A stretch of DNA of 64,000 bases, from assembly GCA_947468275.1 (NCBI GenBank), contig CANIKO010000002.1, positions 169,363 through 233,362 on the forward strand, given 5' to 3'. Positions 8,263 through 16,968 of this stretch are shown here, one piece after another. The notes beneath the pieces are model-generated. The model saw nothing but the letters and a program-made list of their open reading frames with translations. It had not been told where the DNA came from and searched no databases. Positions within the stretch are counted from its first letter, which is position 1; each line of letters starts with the position of its first letter. The position numbers and the translations under genes are program-made. This stretch comes from Bacteroidota bacterium (GTDB lineage Bacteria; Bacteroidota; Bacteroidia; NS11-12g; UBA9320).

Positions 8263-9003
8263 ATGTTTAAATTTTTACGAATTGCTTGGGCTATTTGGTT
8301 TCTCATCCTTTTCATAACGGTTTTATTAATACTTTACATTCCTTTTAGAATTTTATTATCCCGAAAAGAATGGTATCCGGCGGCTCATAATCTCCGAAAA
8401 TATTGGGCTTATGTTATAATGTACCCATGTTTTATTTTTCCATCCGTTATTTTTGAAGAAAAACCGGATAAAAACAAAACCTACATTTTTTGTTCCAATC
8501 ATTTTTCTTACCTCGATATCATTATTACGACCATGCTATTACCCAATTATTTTAATTTTATGGCTAAGGATGAACTCTCAAAAATTCCGGTTTTTGGTAT
8601 TTTTTTCAGAACCATTGACATTTCTGTAAATCGTCAAAGTAACAGGGAATCACATAATGCTTTTATGATAGCAGCTGAAAGACTTAAAGAAAGAACAAGC
8701 GTACTCATTTTCCCTGAAGGGGGTATCCATAAAAATGTTCCACCAATGGCAAAATTTAAAGCCGGAGCATTTAGGCTAGCTATTGAGAATCAAATTCCAA
8801 TAATACCAATTACCTTACTCGACAACTGGAAACGTTTGCCTGGCGGAGGATTAGACAATGGCCTTGCGCCGGGCCGAATAAGAATGGTAGTTCATCGTGA
8901 GGTAAATACTGTTGGTCTAAATTTGGAACAAAAGGATGAACTGAAAGAAAAAGTTTTTAGTATCATTGAGGCTGAGTTTAGGAAATATAATTCTGTGATT
9001 TGA
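8263..9003 (+). CDS. plsC: 1-acyl-sn-glycerol-3-phosphate acyltransferase
   Basis: Acylates lysophosphatidic acid to phosphatidic acid in phospholipid synthesis, at the inner membrane. The 246-residue protein has an N-terminal membrane helix (about residues 7-30), the catalytic NHFSYLD (H80 and D85, the HX4D motif) and the acceptor-binding FPEGG (about 150-154), then FKAGAFRLAIENQIPIIPI. All family motifs are intact. It ends a three-gene run starting at 7338, with gatC 54 bp downstream. An ornithine-lipid or other acyltransferase role is possible because PlsC-fold enzymes vary in acceptor. Confidence 0.9.
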   Translation: MFKFLRIAWAIWFLILFITVLLILYIPFRILLSRKEWYPAAHNLRKYWAYVIMYPCFIFPSVIFEEKPDKNKTYIFCSNHFSYLDIIITTMLLPNYFNFMAKDELSKIPVFGIFFRTIDISVNRQSNRESHNAFMIAAERLKERTSVLIFPEGGIHKNVPPMAKFKAGAFRLAIENQIPIIPITLLDNWKRLPGGGLDNGLAPGRIRMVVHREVNTVGLNLEQKDELKEKVFSIIEAEFRKYNSVI

Positions 9004-9053
9004 AAATTTGGAAATTTGAAAATAGCTTCGCAATAAAGAACATAGAACATTAA
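9002..9053. repeat. repetitive intergenic phrase (AAATTTG/ AACAT type)
   Basis: Fills nearly the whole plsC-gatC gap. It starts with a near-palindromic GAAAATTTGGAAATTTGAAAAT run and ends with AGAACATAGAACATTAAG. Related phrases occur at 18977-19017 and 61988-62005 (CAAAT type) and inside 13441-13491 (GTTCTATGTG). Confidence 0.4.
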
Positions 9054-9057
9054 GAAA

Positions 9058-9348
9058 ATGGAAATTACTAATAAAAAAATAGAAGAGTTGGCTCATTTGG
9101 CCCGATTAGAATTTAACGAGGGAGAAAAGATAAAAATCAAAGCTGATCTTGAGAGAATTGTTGGCTTTTTTGATAAACTTTCGGAAGTAAATACTTATAA
9201 TGTAGAACCTCTAATTTATATGAGCGACCGCCAAAATAATTTGCGAAGCGATGAAGTAAAAGAAGAAATAACCAAACAAGAAGCTTTAAAAAATGCTCCA
9301 AGTAAAGATTCTGACTACTTTAAAGTTCCAAAGTTTATTAATAAATAG
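9058..9348 (+). CDS. gatC: Asp/Glu-tRNA amidotransferase subunit C
   Basis: GatC holds together the GatCAB amidotransferase that converts Glu-tRNA(Gln) and Asp-tRNA(Asn) to the cognate amide forms. The 96-residue length fits. The N-terminal ITNKKIEELAHLARLEFNEGE helix pair, the DLERIVGFFDKLSEVNTYNVEPL segment and the C-terminal LRSDEVKEE.....ALKNAPSKDSDYFKVPKFI tail are diagnostic. gatA and gatB are not in the window, which is common outside the Firmicutes. It has no promoter motif that I could pick out. Confidence 0.95.
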   Translation: MEITNKKIEELAHLARLEFNEGEKIKIKADLERIVGFFDKLSEVNTYNVEPLIYMSDRQNNLRSDEVKEEITKQEALKNAPSKDSDYFKVPKFINK

Positions 9349-9456
9349 ATTGTGAGTATGAAAAAAGTTAAAAATGGTTAAAATAGAAATTGGTAATAAT
9401 CACTAGAGTAACTAATCACCTTTTTAACCAATTCAACTAAAAAACCAAAAAACACG

Positions 9457-10143
9457 ATGTCAGCCGTAATACAATTGCACGATATAGAAAAAACCTATGT
9501 GATGGGAAATCAAAAGGTATATGCTTTACAGAAATTGAATTGCGATATCAAACAGGGCGAATACGTTGCATTAATGGGGCCTTCGGGCAGTGGAAAATCA
9601 ACCTTGATGAATATCATTGGATGTTTGGACTCCCCCACTTCAGGAACTTATATACTTAATGGTACTGAAGTATTTAAAATGAATGATAATGCCTTGGCCG
9701 AAATTAGAAATAAGGAAATTGGATTTGTTTTTCAAACCTTTAACCTGTTGCCAAGAATGAATGCTTTGGAAAATGTGGCATTACCACTTATTTATACCGG
9801 CATAGCTAAAAAAGAACGATTGGAACGGGCTGAAAAAGCGTTAACTTCTGTTGGATTAAAAGACAGAATGCATCATCGCCCCAATGAACTGTCAGGCGGC
9901 CAACGCCAGAGGGTAGCCATTGCAAGAGCCTTGGTAAATAATCCTTCCATATTGTTAGCCGACGAACCTACAGGAAACCTTGATAGCAAAAGCTCTAGCG
10001 AAATATTAGACCTTTTTGATGAAATACACAAAAACGGAAATACCATTGTGATGGTAACTCACGAGGAAGATGTGGCCCGAAGAGCCAAACGAATTGTGAG
10101 AATGATTGACGGAATGATTGACATGGGTACTTCTTCTTCTTAA
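9457..10143 (+). CDS. ABC transporter ATPase, MacB/LolD type
   Basis: A 228-residue ATPase with Walker [10 protein letters not shown] (residues 41-49), Q-loop [18 protein letters not shown], signature [15 protein letters not shown], Walker [14 protein letters not shown] and the H-loop [10 protein letters not shown]. The [12 protein letters not shown] segment after the Q-loop is typical of the type VII (LolD, MacB, FtsE) group, which act as mechanotransmitters rather than conventional importers. No permease gene flanks it; the partner must be elsewhere. A lipoprotein-release (LolD) role cannot be confirmed without a LolC/E-type partner. It converges on the AI-2E family gene with a gap of only 24 bp and no clear hairpin. 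Confidence 0.85.
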   Translation: MSAVIQLHDIEKTYVMGNQKVYALQKLNCDIKQGEYVALMGPSGSGKSTLMNIIGCLDSPTSGTYILNGTEVFKMNDNALAEIRNKEIGFVFQTFNLLPRMNALENVALPLIYTGIAKKERLERAEKALTSVGLKDRMHHRPNELSGGQRQRVAIARALVNNPSILLADEPTGNLDSKSSSEILDLFDEIHKNGNTIVMVTHEEDVARRAKRIVRMIDGMIDMGTSSS

Positions 10144-10167
10144 GTAATGCCTAAACACTTAATCAAT

Positions 10168-11301
10168 TTACTTCAATTCAGATTTTTTAGAATATTTTTT
10201 ACTTTTAAAAAACGGAATTTTAATTTTAACAACCTTTTGATTAACAGGTAAATTATCTCCCATCAAATATCCCCAAGGCTCTAAAAAACCAATTCGATCA
10301 AAAATCACTTTAATAATTGCTAGCAATGGTATAGCCATAAACATTCCAGCTACACCTGCAATAGCCCCTCCAATAATTATACTTATAATTGAAACGAAGG
10401 CGTTGATTTTAACCTTAGAACTTACAACCATTGGCACCAAAATATTATTATCAAAAAACTGAACAATAGCATTTACTAGCATCACTCCAAATATTAATGA
10501 AAGATCAGTAGAACCGGTGAGTGTGGCAAAAATGCTTAATATGGCTGCAATGGTAATTCCTATATATGGAATTAAATTTAGTATACCGGTAATTACTCCA
10601 AGTAGCAATGCGTATTGCACTCCTAAAATCATATAACCAATGCTTGTGAGTGAAGCTACTATTGCCATTTCGGTGAGCAAACCAATTAAAAAACTATGAA
10701 TCGCTAGTTTTACGTGGGTCAAAATATCTTTTAATTTATTATGATGCTCTTTTGAAAAAAGCTTGTATAAAAATCTCACAAACAAATCTTTGTATAAAAG
10801 AAATAAAAAAGTATAAATTGGTATCAAAATCAAATTCATCAATACATCAGTAAATGAACTTATGGTTGTTCCTACATTGGCAGTTGAATTAATTAATGAA
10901 TCTTTTGTGACTTGATTTATATATTTATTCTGCTCAGAATAACTAACATGAAACCTTTGTTTGATCCAATATTGAATATTGTGATAATGTATAGAAAGAT
11001 TAGTATTTATTTTAACCCAATCATTGGCTATATCACCAATTTGCCATGAAACAAAAAACACAATTCCTGAAATAAAAATGATAGATAAAAATAGAGATAC
11101 TGCTACTGATACGACATAAGGAAATCTTAATTTTTTATTAAATCTACCTACTAAAGGACTTAATAAAATAGAAAATAGCATGGCCAATAAAACTGGAAAA
11201 ATAATATTTTGGCCAACGTAGAGTATTATTGTTATTAATACCAAAGCAAACAACACAAATGTAGCCTGCATATAAAATGGATAATTTTTAGTAGAAATCA
11301 T
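10168..11301 (-). CDS. AI-2E family transporter-like membrane protein
   Basis: A 377-residue polytopic protein with about eight transmembrane helices. It has the family layout: two N-terminal helices with FPVLLAMLFSILLSPLVGRF, a long periplasmic loop (about residues 95-150), then the conserved core with GVQYALLLGVITGILNLIPYIG and a C-terminal part PLLAIIKVIFDRIGFLEPWGYLMGD. Family members include the proposed autoinducer-2 exporter TqsA and Na+/H+ antiporters, so the substrate is open. The C-terminus is very lysine-rich. A perfect -7 element lies at 11348-11355. Confidence 0.85.
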   Translation of the reverse strand: MISTKNYPFYMQATFVLFALVLITIILYVGQNIIFPVLLAMLFSILLSPLVGRFNKKLRFPYVVSVAVSLFLSIIFISGIVFFVSWQIGDIANDWVKINTNLSIHYHNIQYWIKQRFHVSYSEQNKYINQVTKDSLINSTANVGTTISSFTDVLMNLILIPIYTFLFLLYKDLFVRFLYKLFSKEHHNKLKDILTHVKLAIHSFLIGLLTEMAIVASLTSIGYMILGVQYALLLGVITGILNLIPYIGITIAAILSIFATLTGSTDLSLIFGVMLVNAIVQFFDNNILVPMVVSSKVKINAFVSIISIIIGGAIAGVAGMFMAIPLLAIIKVIFDRIGFLEPWGYLMGDNLPVNQKVVKIKIPFFKSKKYSKKSELK

Positions 11302-11347
11302 GTTTTTTTTTAGAATTTGCTAAAGTATGATTGGAAATACAAAGTAA

Positions 11348-11355
11348 CAAAAGTA
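11348..11355 (-). promoter_or_regulatory. -7 promoter element TACTTTTG
   Basis: Perfect TAnnTTTG match 47 bp upstream of the AI-2E family gene. Confidence 0.5.
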
Positions 11356-11380
11356 GGTGATGAAATAATTATATCTGCCT

Positions 11381-11812
11381 TTAATTCAAAAATTGAATAA
11401 GTCCTTTACAACCAAAGAGAAAGACACTCCAAAGTATTACTGAAATTAATTGCATTCTAAAGACTTTCATTTTATCGGGTTCAAATAATGTAGTAATAAT
11501 GCACCCAAAAGGAACACCAAGAATTAATGGCGTTAAAAAAACAAGACCAATTAAGCCATATCCTTTTTTTACTAAAACAACTCTTCTTAAATTTTTATAG
11601 CTCACCTTAAAAAAAGAATACCTTTCAAAAAACTTGGATATGAGTGAACCAAGAAAGGTAAAAACGGAAACGCCAATACTTCCACCCACTGACACAATAA
11701 GCATATCATATAACCAAAACCTTGATGAATGGGCTAATAAGGCAATAATTACAACAATATATTTTACCGATGATAGAAGTATCCATCCCGCTATTTCTAA
11801 AAAATCAGTCAT
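11381..11812 (-). CDS. small integral membrane protein, possibly Sm_multidrug_ex/DedA-like
   Basis: A 143-residue protein with four hydrophobic segments (about residues 8-28, 35-57, 83-107 and 120-140). Between segments 2 and 3 is a basic amphipathic stretch, and segment 3 contains GYGLIGLVFLTPLILGVPFG, reminiscent of the re-entrant GxxG...P loop of small multidrug export and DedA-type proteins. The resemblance is weak and I do not assign a function. I chose ATG 11812 over GTG one codon upstream. A -7 element TACGTTTG lies at 11838-11845. Confidence 0.55.
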   Translation of the reverse strand: MTDFLEIAGWILLSSVKYIVVIIALLAHSSRFWLYDMLIVSVGGSIGVSVFTFLGSLISKFFERYSFFKVSYKNLRRVVLVKKGYGLIGLVFLTPLILGVPFGCIITTLFEPDKMKVFRMQLISVILWSVFLFGCKGLIQFLN

Positions 11813-11837
11813 CACTTATAGATTGCTAAATTAATAC

Positions 11838-11845
11838 CAAACGTA
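11838..11845 (-). promoter_or_regulatory. -7 promoter element TACGTTTG
   Basis: Perfect TAnnTTTG match 25 bp upstream of the small membrane protein gene. Confidence 0.5.
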
Positions 11846-11916
11846 TATAAACTAAACTTAACGATTAAATAAAAAATACCTTAATTTTTGGGTGACAATC
11901 TGTCACCGATAATATT

Positions 11917-11924
11917 TATCTTTG
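11917..11924 (+). promoter_or_regulatory. miaB: -7 promoter element TATCTTTG
   Basis: Perfect TAnnTTTG match directly before ATG 11936. It decides the miaB start because the longer frame runs through it. Confidence 0.65.
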
Positions 11925-11935
11925 CGCCTATTCGC

Positions 11936-13363
11936 ATGGAAACCCAATTACTGGAAACAATAACAAATAGAGTTACTCCTAAAAGCAAAAATTTATACAT
12001 TGAAAGTTATGGCTGTGCCATGAATTTTGCAGATAGTGAGGTGGTTGCTTCAATTCTTTTAGAAAATGGATATAATACCACCAATATTGAAGAAGAAGCC
12101 GATGTGATATTGATCAATACCTGCAGTATCAGAGAAAATGCTGAACAACGAATCCGACATCGACTAATCCATTTGCGCGCAAATAAAAAACGCAACAATG
12201 AATTGGTAATTGGAATATTGGGCTGTATGGCAGAACGGCTTAAAAAAAATCTTCTTGAAGAGGAAAAATTAGTAGATATAGTTGCCGGGCCCGATTCTTA
12301 TCGTGATTTACCAAAACTTTTGAATGAAGTGGAAGATGGTAATAAATCCATAAATGTAATTTTATCATTGGAAGAAACCTATGCAGAAATAAGCCCTACC
12401 CGTCTGAATAGCAACGGAGTAACTGCTTTTGTAAGCATTATGAGAGGTTGTGATAATATGTGTAGCTTTTGTGTTGTGCCTTTTACCCGTGGCCGCGAAC
12501 GCAGCCGTGATGCCGAAAGTATTCTAAAAGAAGTAAAAGAATTGTCAGATTTAGGGTACAAAGAAGTTACCCTTTTGGGACAAAATGTAGACAGCTACCT
12601 TTGGTTTGGTGGAGGCCCTAAAAAAGAGTTTGTTAATTTAACCAAAGAAGAACAGGCAAGTAGTGTAAATTTTGCGAAACTTTTAGAAATGGTGGCTTTG
12701 GTGGATGACTCAATGCGAATTCGTTTCAGTACTTCCCATCCTAAAGATATATCAGATGAAGTAATCTTTACAATTGCGAAATATCCTAATATTTGCAAAT
12801 ATATTCACTTGCCAGCTCAAAGCGGAAACAGCCGCATACTTGATCTAATGAACCGCAACTACACCAGAGAATGGTATATAGGAAAAGTAAACCGTATACG
12901 TGAAATAATGCCTAACTGCGGCATTTCATGTGATATTATTTCAGGGTTTTGCACTGAAACTGAAGAGGATCATCAAGATACATTATCTCTGATTGAATTA
13001 TCAAAATTCGACTTCTCCTATATGTATAATTATAGCGAACGCCCAGGAACACTTGCTGCCAGAAAATTTGAAGATGATGTACCTGAGAGTGTTAAAGGCA
13101 GAAGATTACAAGAAATTATTGTGACTCAAAATGGGGTTTCTAAGCAAAAGAATAAAAACCGGGAAGGAAAAATATTTAGAGTATTGATAGAAGGAAAATC
13201 TAAAAAGAGTGACGAAGATTTAAGAGGAAGAAATGATGAAAATATGGTGGTTATTTTTCCAAAAGAAAATTATAAACCTGGCGAATATGTAGATGTATTA
13301 ATTGAAAGAAGTACAACCACGAGTTTAATTGGAAAGGTTGTTGGCAAATCAGATAAACCTTAA
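11936..13363 (+). CDS. miaB: tRNA-2-methylthio-N6-isopentenyladenosine synthase
   Basis: Radical-SAM methylthiotransferase that converts i6A37 to ms2i6A37 in tRNAs reading codons that begin with U. Three Cys of the N-terminal cluster are at about residues 27 (YGCAMN), 63 (NTCSIRENA) and 97 (GILGC); the radical-SAM Cys are C172, C176 and C179 in [23 protein letters not shown]; a TRAM domain closes the protein. The longest frame starts at 11888, but the promoter element TATCTTTG at 11917-11924 lies inside that extension, and MiaB homology begins after it. I therefore use ATG 11936 (475 residues), leaving a leader of about ten bases. Confidence 0.95.
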   Translation: METQLLETITNRVTPKSKNLYIESYGCAMNFADSEVVASILLENGYNTTNIEEEADVILINTCSIRENAEQRIRHRLIHLRANKKRNNELVIGILGCMAERLKKNLLEEEKLVDIVAGPDSYRDLPKLLNEVEDGNKSINVILSLEETYAEISPTRLNSNGVTAFVSIMRGCDNMCSFCVVPFTRGRERSRDAESILKEVKELSDLGYKEVTLLGQNVDSYLWFGGGPKKEFVNLTKEEQASSVNFAKLLEMVALVDDSMRIRFSTSHPKDISDEVIFTIAKYPNICKYIHLPAQSGNSRILDLMNRNYTREWYIGKVNRIREIMPNCGISCDIISGFCTETEEDHQDTLSLIELSKFDFSYMYNYSERPGTLAARKFEDDVPESVKGRRLQEIIVTQNGVSKQKNKNREGKIFRVLIEGKSKKSDEDLRGRNDENMVVIFPKENYKPGEYVDVLIERSTTTSLIGKVVGKSDKP

Positions 13364-13368
13364 ATTGA

Positions 13369-13491
13369 ACACGGAAACACAGAGGGCACTAAGAAATTTA
13401 TACTAATTAATAGTTAAAATAATGATAATGTACATAAAACATAAGAAACTCAGTGAAACTCCATGTTCTATGTGTTTCCGTGTTATTTTTT
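13369..13491. repeat. imperfect inverted repeat with CACGGAAACACAGAGG phrase
   Basis: The miaB to sigma-54 activator gap starts with AACACGGAAACACAGAGGGC and ends with the reverse complement of a close relative, AACACGGAAACACATAGAAC, about 75 bp apart. The two arms share 14 consecutive bases (AACACGGAAACACA). Phrases of this type recur between genes in many Bacteroidota genomes as I recall them; origin unknown. No transposase is present. Confidence 0.55.
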
Positions 13492-13502
13492 AAAATAAAA
13501 TT

Positions 13503-14762
13503 ATGGATATTCAGGCAGTAAAACAGCGATTTGGAATAACAGGAAATTCACCACGAATCAATTATGCTTTGGAAACAGCTATGAAAGTTGCTCCAACGGA
13601 TATTTCTGTTTGCATTCAAGGAGAAAGTGGTGTGGGAAAAGAGTCTTTTTCTAAAATAATTCATCATTTAAGTAACCGCAAACATGGCCCGTTTATTTCC
13701 ATCAACTGCGGTGCTATTCCAGAAGGCACCATTAATTCAGAACTTTTTGGCCATGAAAAAGGTTCATTTACAGGTGCCAATGAAGCTCGTAAAGGATATT
13801 TTGAAACCGTAAATGGAGGAACCATTTTTTTGGATGAAGTAGGTGAATTACCTTTTGAAACTCAAGCCCGTTTACTTCGTATACTAGAAAATGGCGAATT
13901 CATAAGGGTTGGTGCATCAAAAGTACTAAAAACAGATGTGAGAGTTGTAACAGCTACGAATAAGGATTTACTTGCTTTAAGCCATAAAGGAAAATTTAGA
14001 GAAGACTTATATTATCGCCTTTCCACCTTACCAATTTATGTACCAGCACTTCGCGAAAGGCCCACAGATATTCCTATTCTATTTAAAAAATTTGCGGTTG
14101 ATTTTGCCGAAAAATACCATATCCGCGATTTAGAACTTACACCGGATGCTGAAGTTGTTTTGACTAATTATCGTTGGCCAGGAAATATCCGTCAATTGAA
14201 AAACATTGTTGAACAAATGTCGGTATTAGAACAAGAAAGAGTTATTAATGAAACTACACTAGTAAAATATTTACCTAAAGAAACCAGTAATACATCCTTG
14301 ATGCTGGCTGCCGACGGAAGACAGGAAGGACTAAACGAACGAGAGATTTTTTATAAGGTTTTGTATGATTTAAAAAAGGATATGAATGATTTAAAAGGAA
14401 TCGTTTTGGGTCTATTGGAAAATCAACAACTAAGCAATCCGGAATTTGTAGAAACCAATAAAGCCGCGCTTACACGAATACTGCCATCAACTGATGAAAA
14501 TGCTCACGTTCAAACAAAAGATTTGATGGTGAGACCCAAGCAAGCCCCGTATTATGAAGATGAAGTTTTGACTCAAGATTACCAAATTGAACCCTCTGAT
14601 ATGGTAAATACCGATGAAAATCTAAGTTTAAACGCCAAGGAAGAAGAGATGATAAAAAAAGCATTACTAAAAAATAATGGCAGAAGAAAACGAGCAGCGC
14701 ATGAACTTGGTATTTCAGAACGGACTTTGTATAGAAAAATAAAAGAATTTGGCCTTGAATAA
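13503..14762 (+). CDS. sigma-54-dependent activator without sensory domain
   Basis: A 419-residue bacterial enhancer-binding protein. The AAA+ domain begins almost at the N-terminus: Walker A GESGVGKE (40-47), the sigma-54 contact loop ELFGHEKGSFTGA (80-92; Ser for the first Ala of GAFTGA), Walker B GGTIFLDEVGEL (about 104-115), RLLRILE, and LTNYRWPGNIRQLKN. A spacer with an Asp/Glu/Gln-rich region follows, then a Fis-type helix-turn-helix at the end (NGRRKRAAHELGISERTLYRKI). There is no receiver, GAF or PAS domain, so activity is presumably set by expression level, a partner protein or the spacer. Its stop codon overlaps lptE by 14 bp, so it is translationally coupled to envelope genes. Confidence 0.92.
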   Translation: MDIQAVKQRFGITGNSPRINYALETAMKVAPTDISVCIQGESGVGKESFSKIIHHLSNRKHGPFISINCGAIPEGTINSELFGHEKGSFTGANEARKGYFETVNGGTIFLDEVGELPFETQARLLRILENGEFIRVGASKVLKTDVRVVTATNKDLLALSHKGKFREDLYYRLSTLPIYVPALRERPTDIPILFKKFAVDFAEKYHIRDLELTPDAEVVLTNYRWPGNIRQLKNIVEQMSVLEQERVINETTLVKYLPKETSNTSLMLAADGRQEGLNEREIFYKVLYDLKKDMNDLKGIVLGLLENQQLSNPEFVETNKAALTRILPSTDENAHVQTKDLMVRPKQAPYYEDEVLTQDYQIEPSDMVNTDENLSLNAKEEEMIKKALLKNNGRRKRAAHELGISERTLYRKIKEFGLE

Positions 14763-15270
14763 TAGAAACATTTATATTGCACTTATACTTTTTGCACTGT
14801 TTTTTTTAATTTCTGTGTTATTAAGTGGATGTTATAGCCTAAAAGGAAGTACAATTCCTTCTGATATAAGTACCTATTCGGTTGGTTTTTTTGAAAATAA
14901 AGCTATTACTGTTAATCCTAAGCTAAGCCAAACCATCACTGAAAAACTAAAAGATAAAATGAACAACACCCGTTTGAACTTTACAAGAGAAAACGGGGAT
15001 TTTAATTTTAATGGAGCTATTACAGGCTATACCATTACTCCGGTGACAGTTCAGGGAGACGCAACCGCTACTCAAAACCGACTTTCAATTGCTGTAAATG
15101 TAAAATTTGAATGTCTGAAACATCCAGAGTTAAATTTTGATCAAACCTTTAACGGATTTCAGGATTTTGATGCCACAAAGAATTTTTCAGCCCTTGAAAA
15201 TAATTTAGTGGCTGGCATAACTGACCAATTAATTCAAGAAATTTTTAATAAAGCCGCTGTCAACTGGTAA
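14749..15270 (+). CDS. lptE: LPS-assembly lipoprotein LptE
   Basis: LptE is the outer-membrane lipoprotein plug of the LptD translocon. The signal sequence ends in LLSGC (Cys about 27) followed by YSLKGSTIPSDISTYSVGFFENKA, the typical Bacteroidota LptE beginning, then the alpha/beta repeats ending in LIQEIFNKAAVNW. The 173-residue length is normal. The frame begins with TTG 14749; a second TTG at 14755 is an equally good start and no ATG is available before the signal peptide. It overlaps the activator gene and is followed 5 bp later by the TPR protein. The partner lptD is at 25550-28117. Confidence 0.9.
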   Translation: MALNNRNIYIALILFALFFLISVLLSGCYSLKGSTIPSDISTYSVGFFENKAITVNPKLSQTITEKLKDKMNNTRLNFTRENGDFNFNGAITGYTITPVTVQGDATATQNRLSIAVNVKFECLKHPELNFDQTFNGFQDFDATKNFSALENNLVAGITDQLIQEIFNKAAVNW

Positions 15271-15275
15271 CCATT

Positions 15276-16466
15276 TTGAACAATCTTCAACACTATATTA
15301 CCAACTTGCAAACTTTAGGTTCTCATGATGCGGAATCCTTAGAAGTTCTTCGTCAGAAATATCCATATTTTCAGGCTTTACATATTTTAATTGCCAAATG
15401 CCATAAGAATCAAAATACATTTGGCTTTAATAAAAATCTAAAATTAGCCTCACTTTATGCAGGAAATCGGGAGGTGCTTTTTAATTTCATTAATTCAGAA
15501 CCTGAAAAAATAAACCAAGATTCAGAAGCACTTTCAACTGAACAATCTAACCTCAAAGCACAAATAATTGAAGAACTAAATAATCAGGATATCAATTCTG
15601 AATTATTTATAAAATTGCCGATAGGTCAAAATGCTCCTGAATCTTCCGAATTAATCAATACTACTGATACCAATGAAGCAGCTAATACTCTTAATGAAAT
15701 AATAGAAGAAAATCCATTGCTGGAAGAAACTGGAGAAGTATCTCAAAATTTAGTGGCTTCTATTGAAACTGAAGAAATTGCAGAGGAAACGTCTTTTAAT
15801 ATTGCAGAAGAGATAGTTGAAGAAAAGCGTGAAGAACCCGAATTAATAACAATTGATAAAATTGAGGAAGTTGAAGAGCAAATAATAATCTCCGATTCTC
15901 AAAATGTGGAGAATACAGAACTTGATTTTTATGATTGGCTTGATAATTTCGTTACTACTGAGACTACTGAAATTAAAAATCACCAACCAACCGACGGAAA
16001 TTCACAAGCAAATGAATCGGTTGAAATAGAAGAAGACATAACGATAAATCTTCCTGAAAATTTTGAAGAAGAAAATGAGGAAGTTGAAATTATTTATAAC
16101 CCAGCCGCTTGGGCCGAAATTGCTTACGATATCCAAGCCTTTGTAAAGGACGAGGAAAAAGAAACAGCTACCAGCAGTAATTCCAAAGATGAAATAGATA
16201 ACCTATTGGATAAGTTTATCAAAAAAAATCCAAGTATATCGCGACCTAAAGCCGAATTTTATAAACCCGAAAACATGGCTCGCAAGAGTGAAGAATTTCA
16301 TGGAGAAGTGGTAAGTGAAACATTGGCCCAACTTTTTTATAAGCAAGGTCACCTTCATACCTCACTCGAAATGTATGAAAAATTAATGTTGCAAAATCCG
16401 GATAAAAAAGACATTTTTGCAGCCCGAATAAAATCAATAAAAGAAGAACTCATAAATAAATTATAA
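15276..16466 (+). CDS. acidic-linker TPR-like protein between lptE and secG
   Basis: A 396-residue protein in three parts: an N-terminal helical domain (about 1-75: LEVLRQKYPYFQALHILIAKCHK), a long acidic low-complexity stretch (about 80-300, dominated by Glu, Ile and Asn), and a C-terminal helical part (about 335-396) with ETLAQLFYKQGHLHTSLEMYEKLMLQNPDKKDIFAARI, which reads as a TPR-like repeat. There is no signal peptide, so it should be cytoplasmic. The start is TTG 15276. It is separated by 5 bp from lptE and 3 bp from secG. I believe a protein of this type is common at this place in Bacteroidota; its function is unknown. Confidence 0.7.
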   Translation: MNNLQHYITNLQTLGSHDAESLEVLRQKYPYFQALHILIAKCHKNQNTFGFNKNLKLASLYAGNREVLFNFINSEPEKINQDSEALSTEQSNLKAQIIEELNNQDINSELFIKLPIGQNAPESSELINTTDTNEAANTLNEIIEENPLLEETGEVSQNLVASIETEEIAEETSFNIAEEIVEEKREEPELITIDKIEEVEEQIIISDSQNVENTELDFYDWLDNFVTTETTEIKNHQPTDGNSQANESVEIEEDITINLPENFEEENEEVEIIYNPAAWAEIAYDIQAFVKDEEKETATSSNSKDEIDNLLDKFIKKNPSISRPKAEFYKPENMARKSEEFHGEVVSETLAQLFYKQGHLHTSLEMYEKLMLQNPDKKDIFAARIKSIKEELINKL

Positions 16467-16469
16467 AAA

Positions 16470-16808
16470 ATGTTTACATTAATAATCTGGCTTACAATTA
16501 TCGCATGTGCTTTACTAATAATTATCGTGCTTATCCAAAATCCTAAAGGTGGTGGATTAGCTGCTAATTTCTCGGCTGCCAACCAAATTTTAGGAGTAAA
16601 TAAAACAACCGAAGGGGTTGAAAAAATTACTTGGATTTTGGCTTTATCTCTATTAATACTATCACTTGCCGGTCCATTTTTCATCACCAGAAGCGGTGGT
16701 TCAGGTAAAGATTCTTTAATGAAAGATAAAATAGAAAATGCCACTCCGGGTTCTGCAGTTCCTAATCCTCCAGCCGGAACAGCAACTCCTCCTCCTCCTG
16801 CTCAATAA
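16470..16808 (+). CDS. secG: preprotein translocase subunit SecG
   Basis: Small subunit of the SecYEG channel. The 112-residue protein has two transmembrane helices (about 2-22 and 53-74) joined by the conserved IQNPKGGGLAANFSAANQILGVNKTTEGVEKITW loop. The C-terminal tail is Gly/Pro rich (GSGKDS...PPAGTATPPPPAQ), common in the phylum. It ends the operon that begins with the sigma-54 activator, and a strong hairpin terminator follows. Confidence 0.95.
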   Translation: MFTLIIWLTIIACALLIIIVLIQNPKGGGLAANFSAANQILGVNKTTEGVEKITWILALSLLILSLAGPFFITRSGGSGKDSLMKDKIENATPGSAVPNPPAGTATPPPPAQ

Positions 16809-16830
16809 TTTAAAATTAAAAATATTTACT

Positions 16831-16856
16831 GAGCCTCGCTTCGGCGGGGCTTTTTT
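16831..16856 (+). terminator. intrinsic terminator after secG
   Basis: GAGCCTCGC TTCG GCGGGGC followed by six T. The stem has one G-T wobble; the UUCG-like loop makes it stable. Ends the activator-lptE-TPR-secG unit. Confidence 0.85.
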
Positions 16857-16968
16857 GTGTATCAAAATTTAGCAAAAATTATTCTTACTTTTTTTTTGCC
16901 AAAAATATAACGTTAATCACCTTGTCTATTTAAAAACTATAGCTAACATTTGAATAAATATTGCTACT

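Noticed and set aside
11381-11812. Assignment as DedA transporter
   Set aside because: Only a loose G-rich loop resemblance; length and helix order do not fit well, so I left it as an uncharacterised membrane protein.
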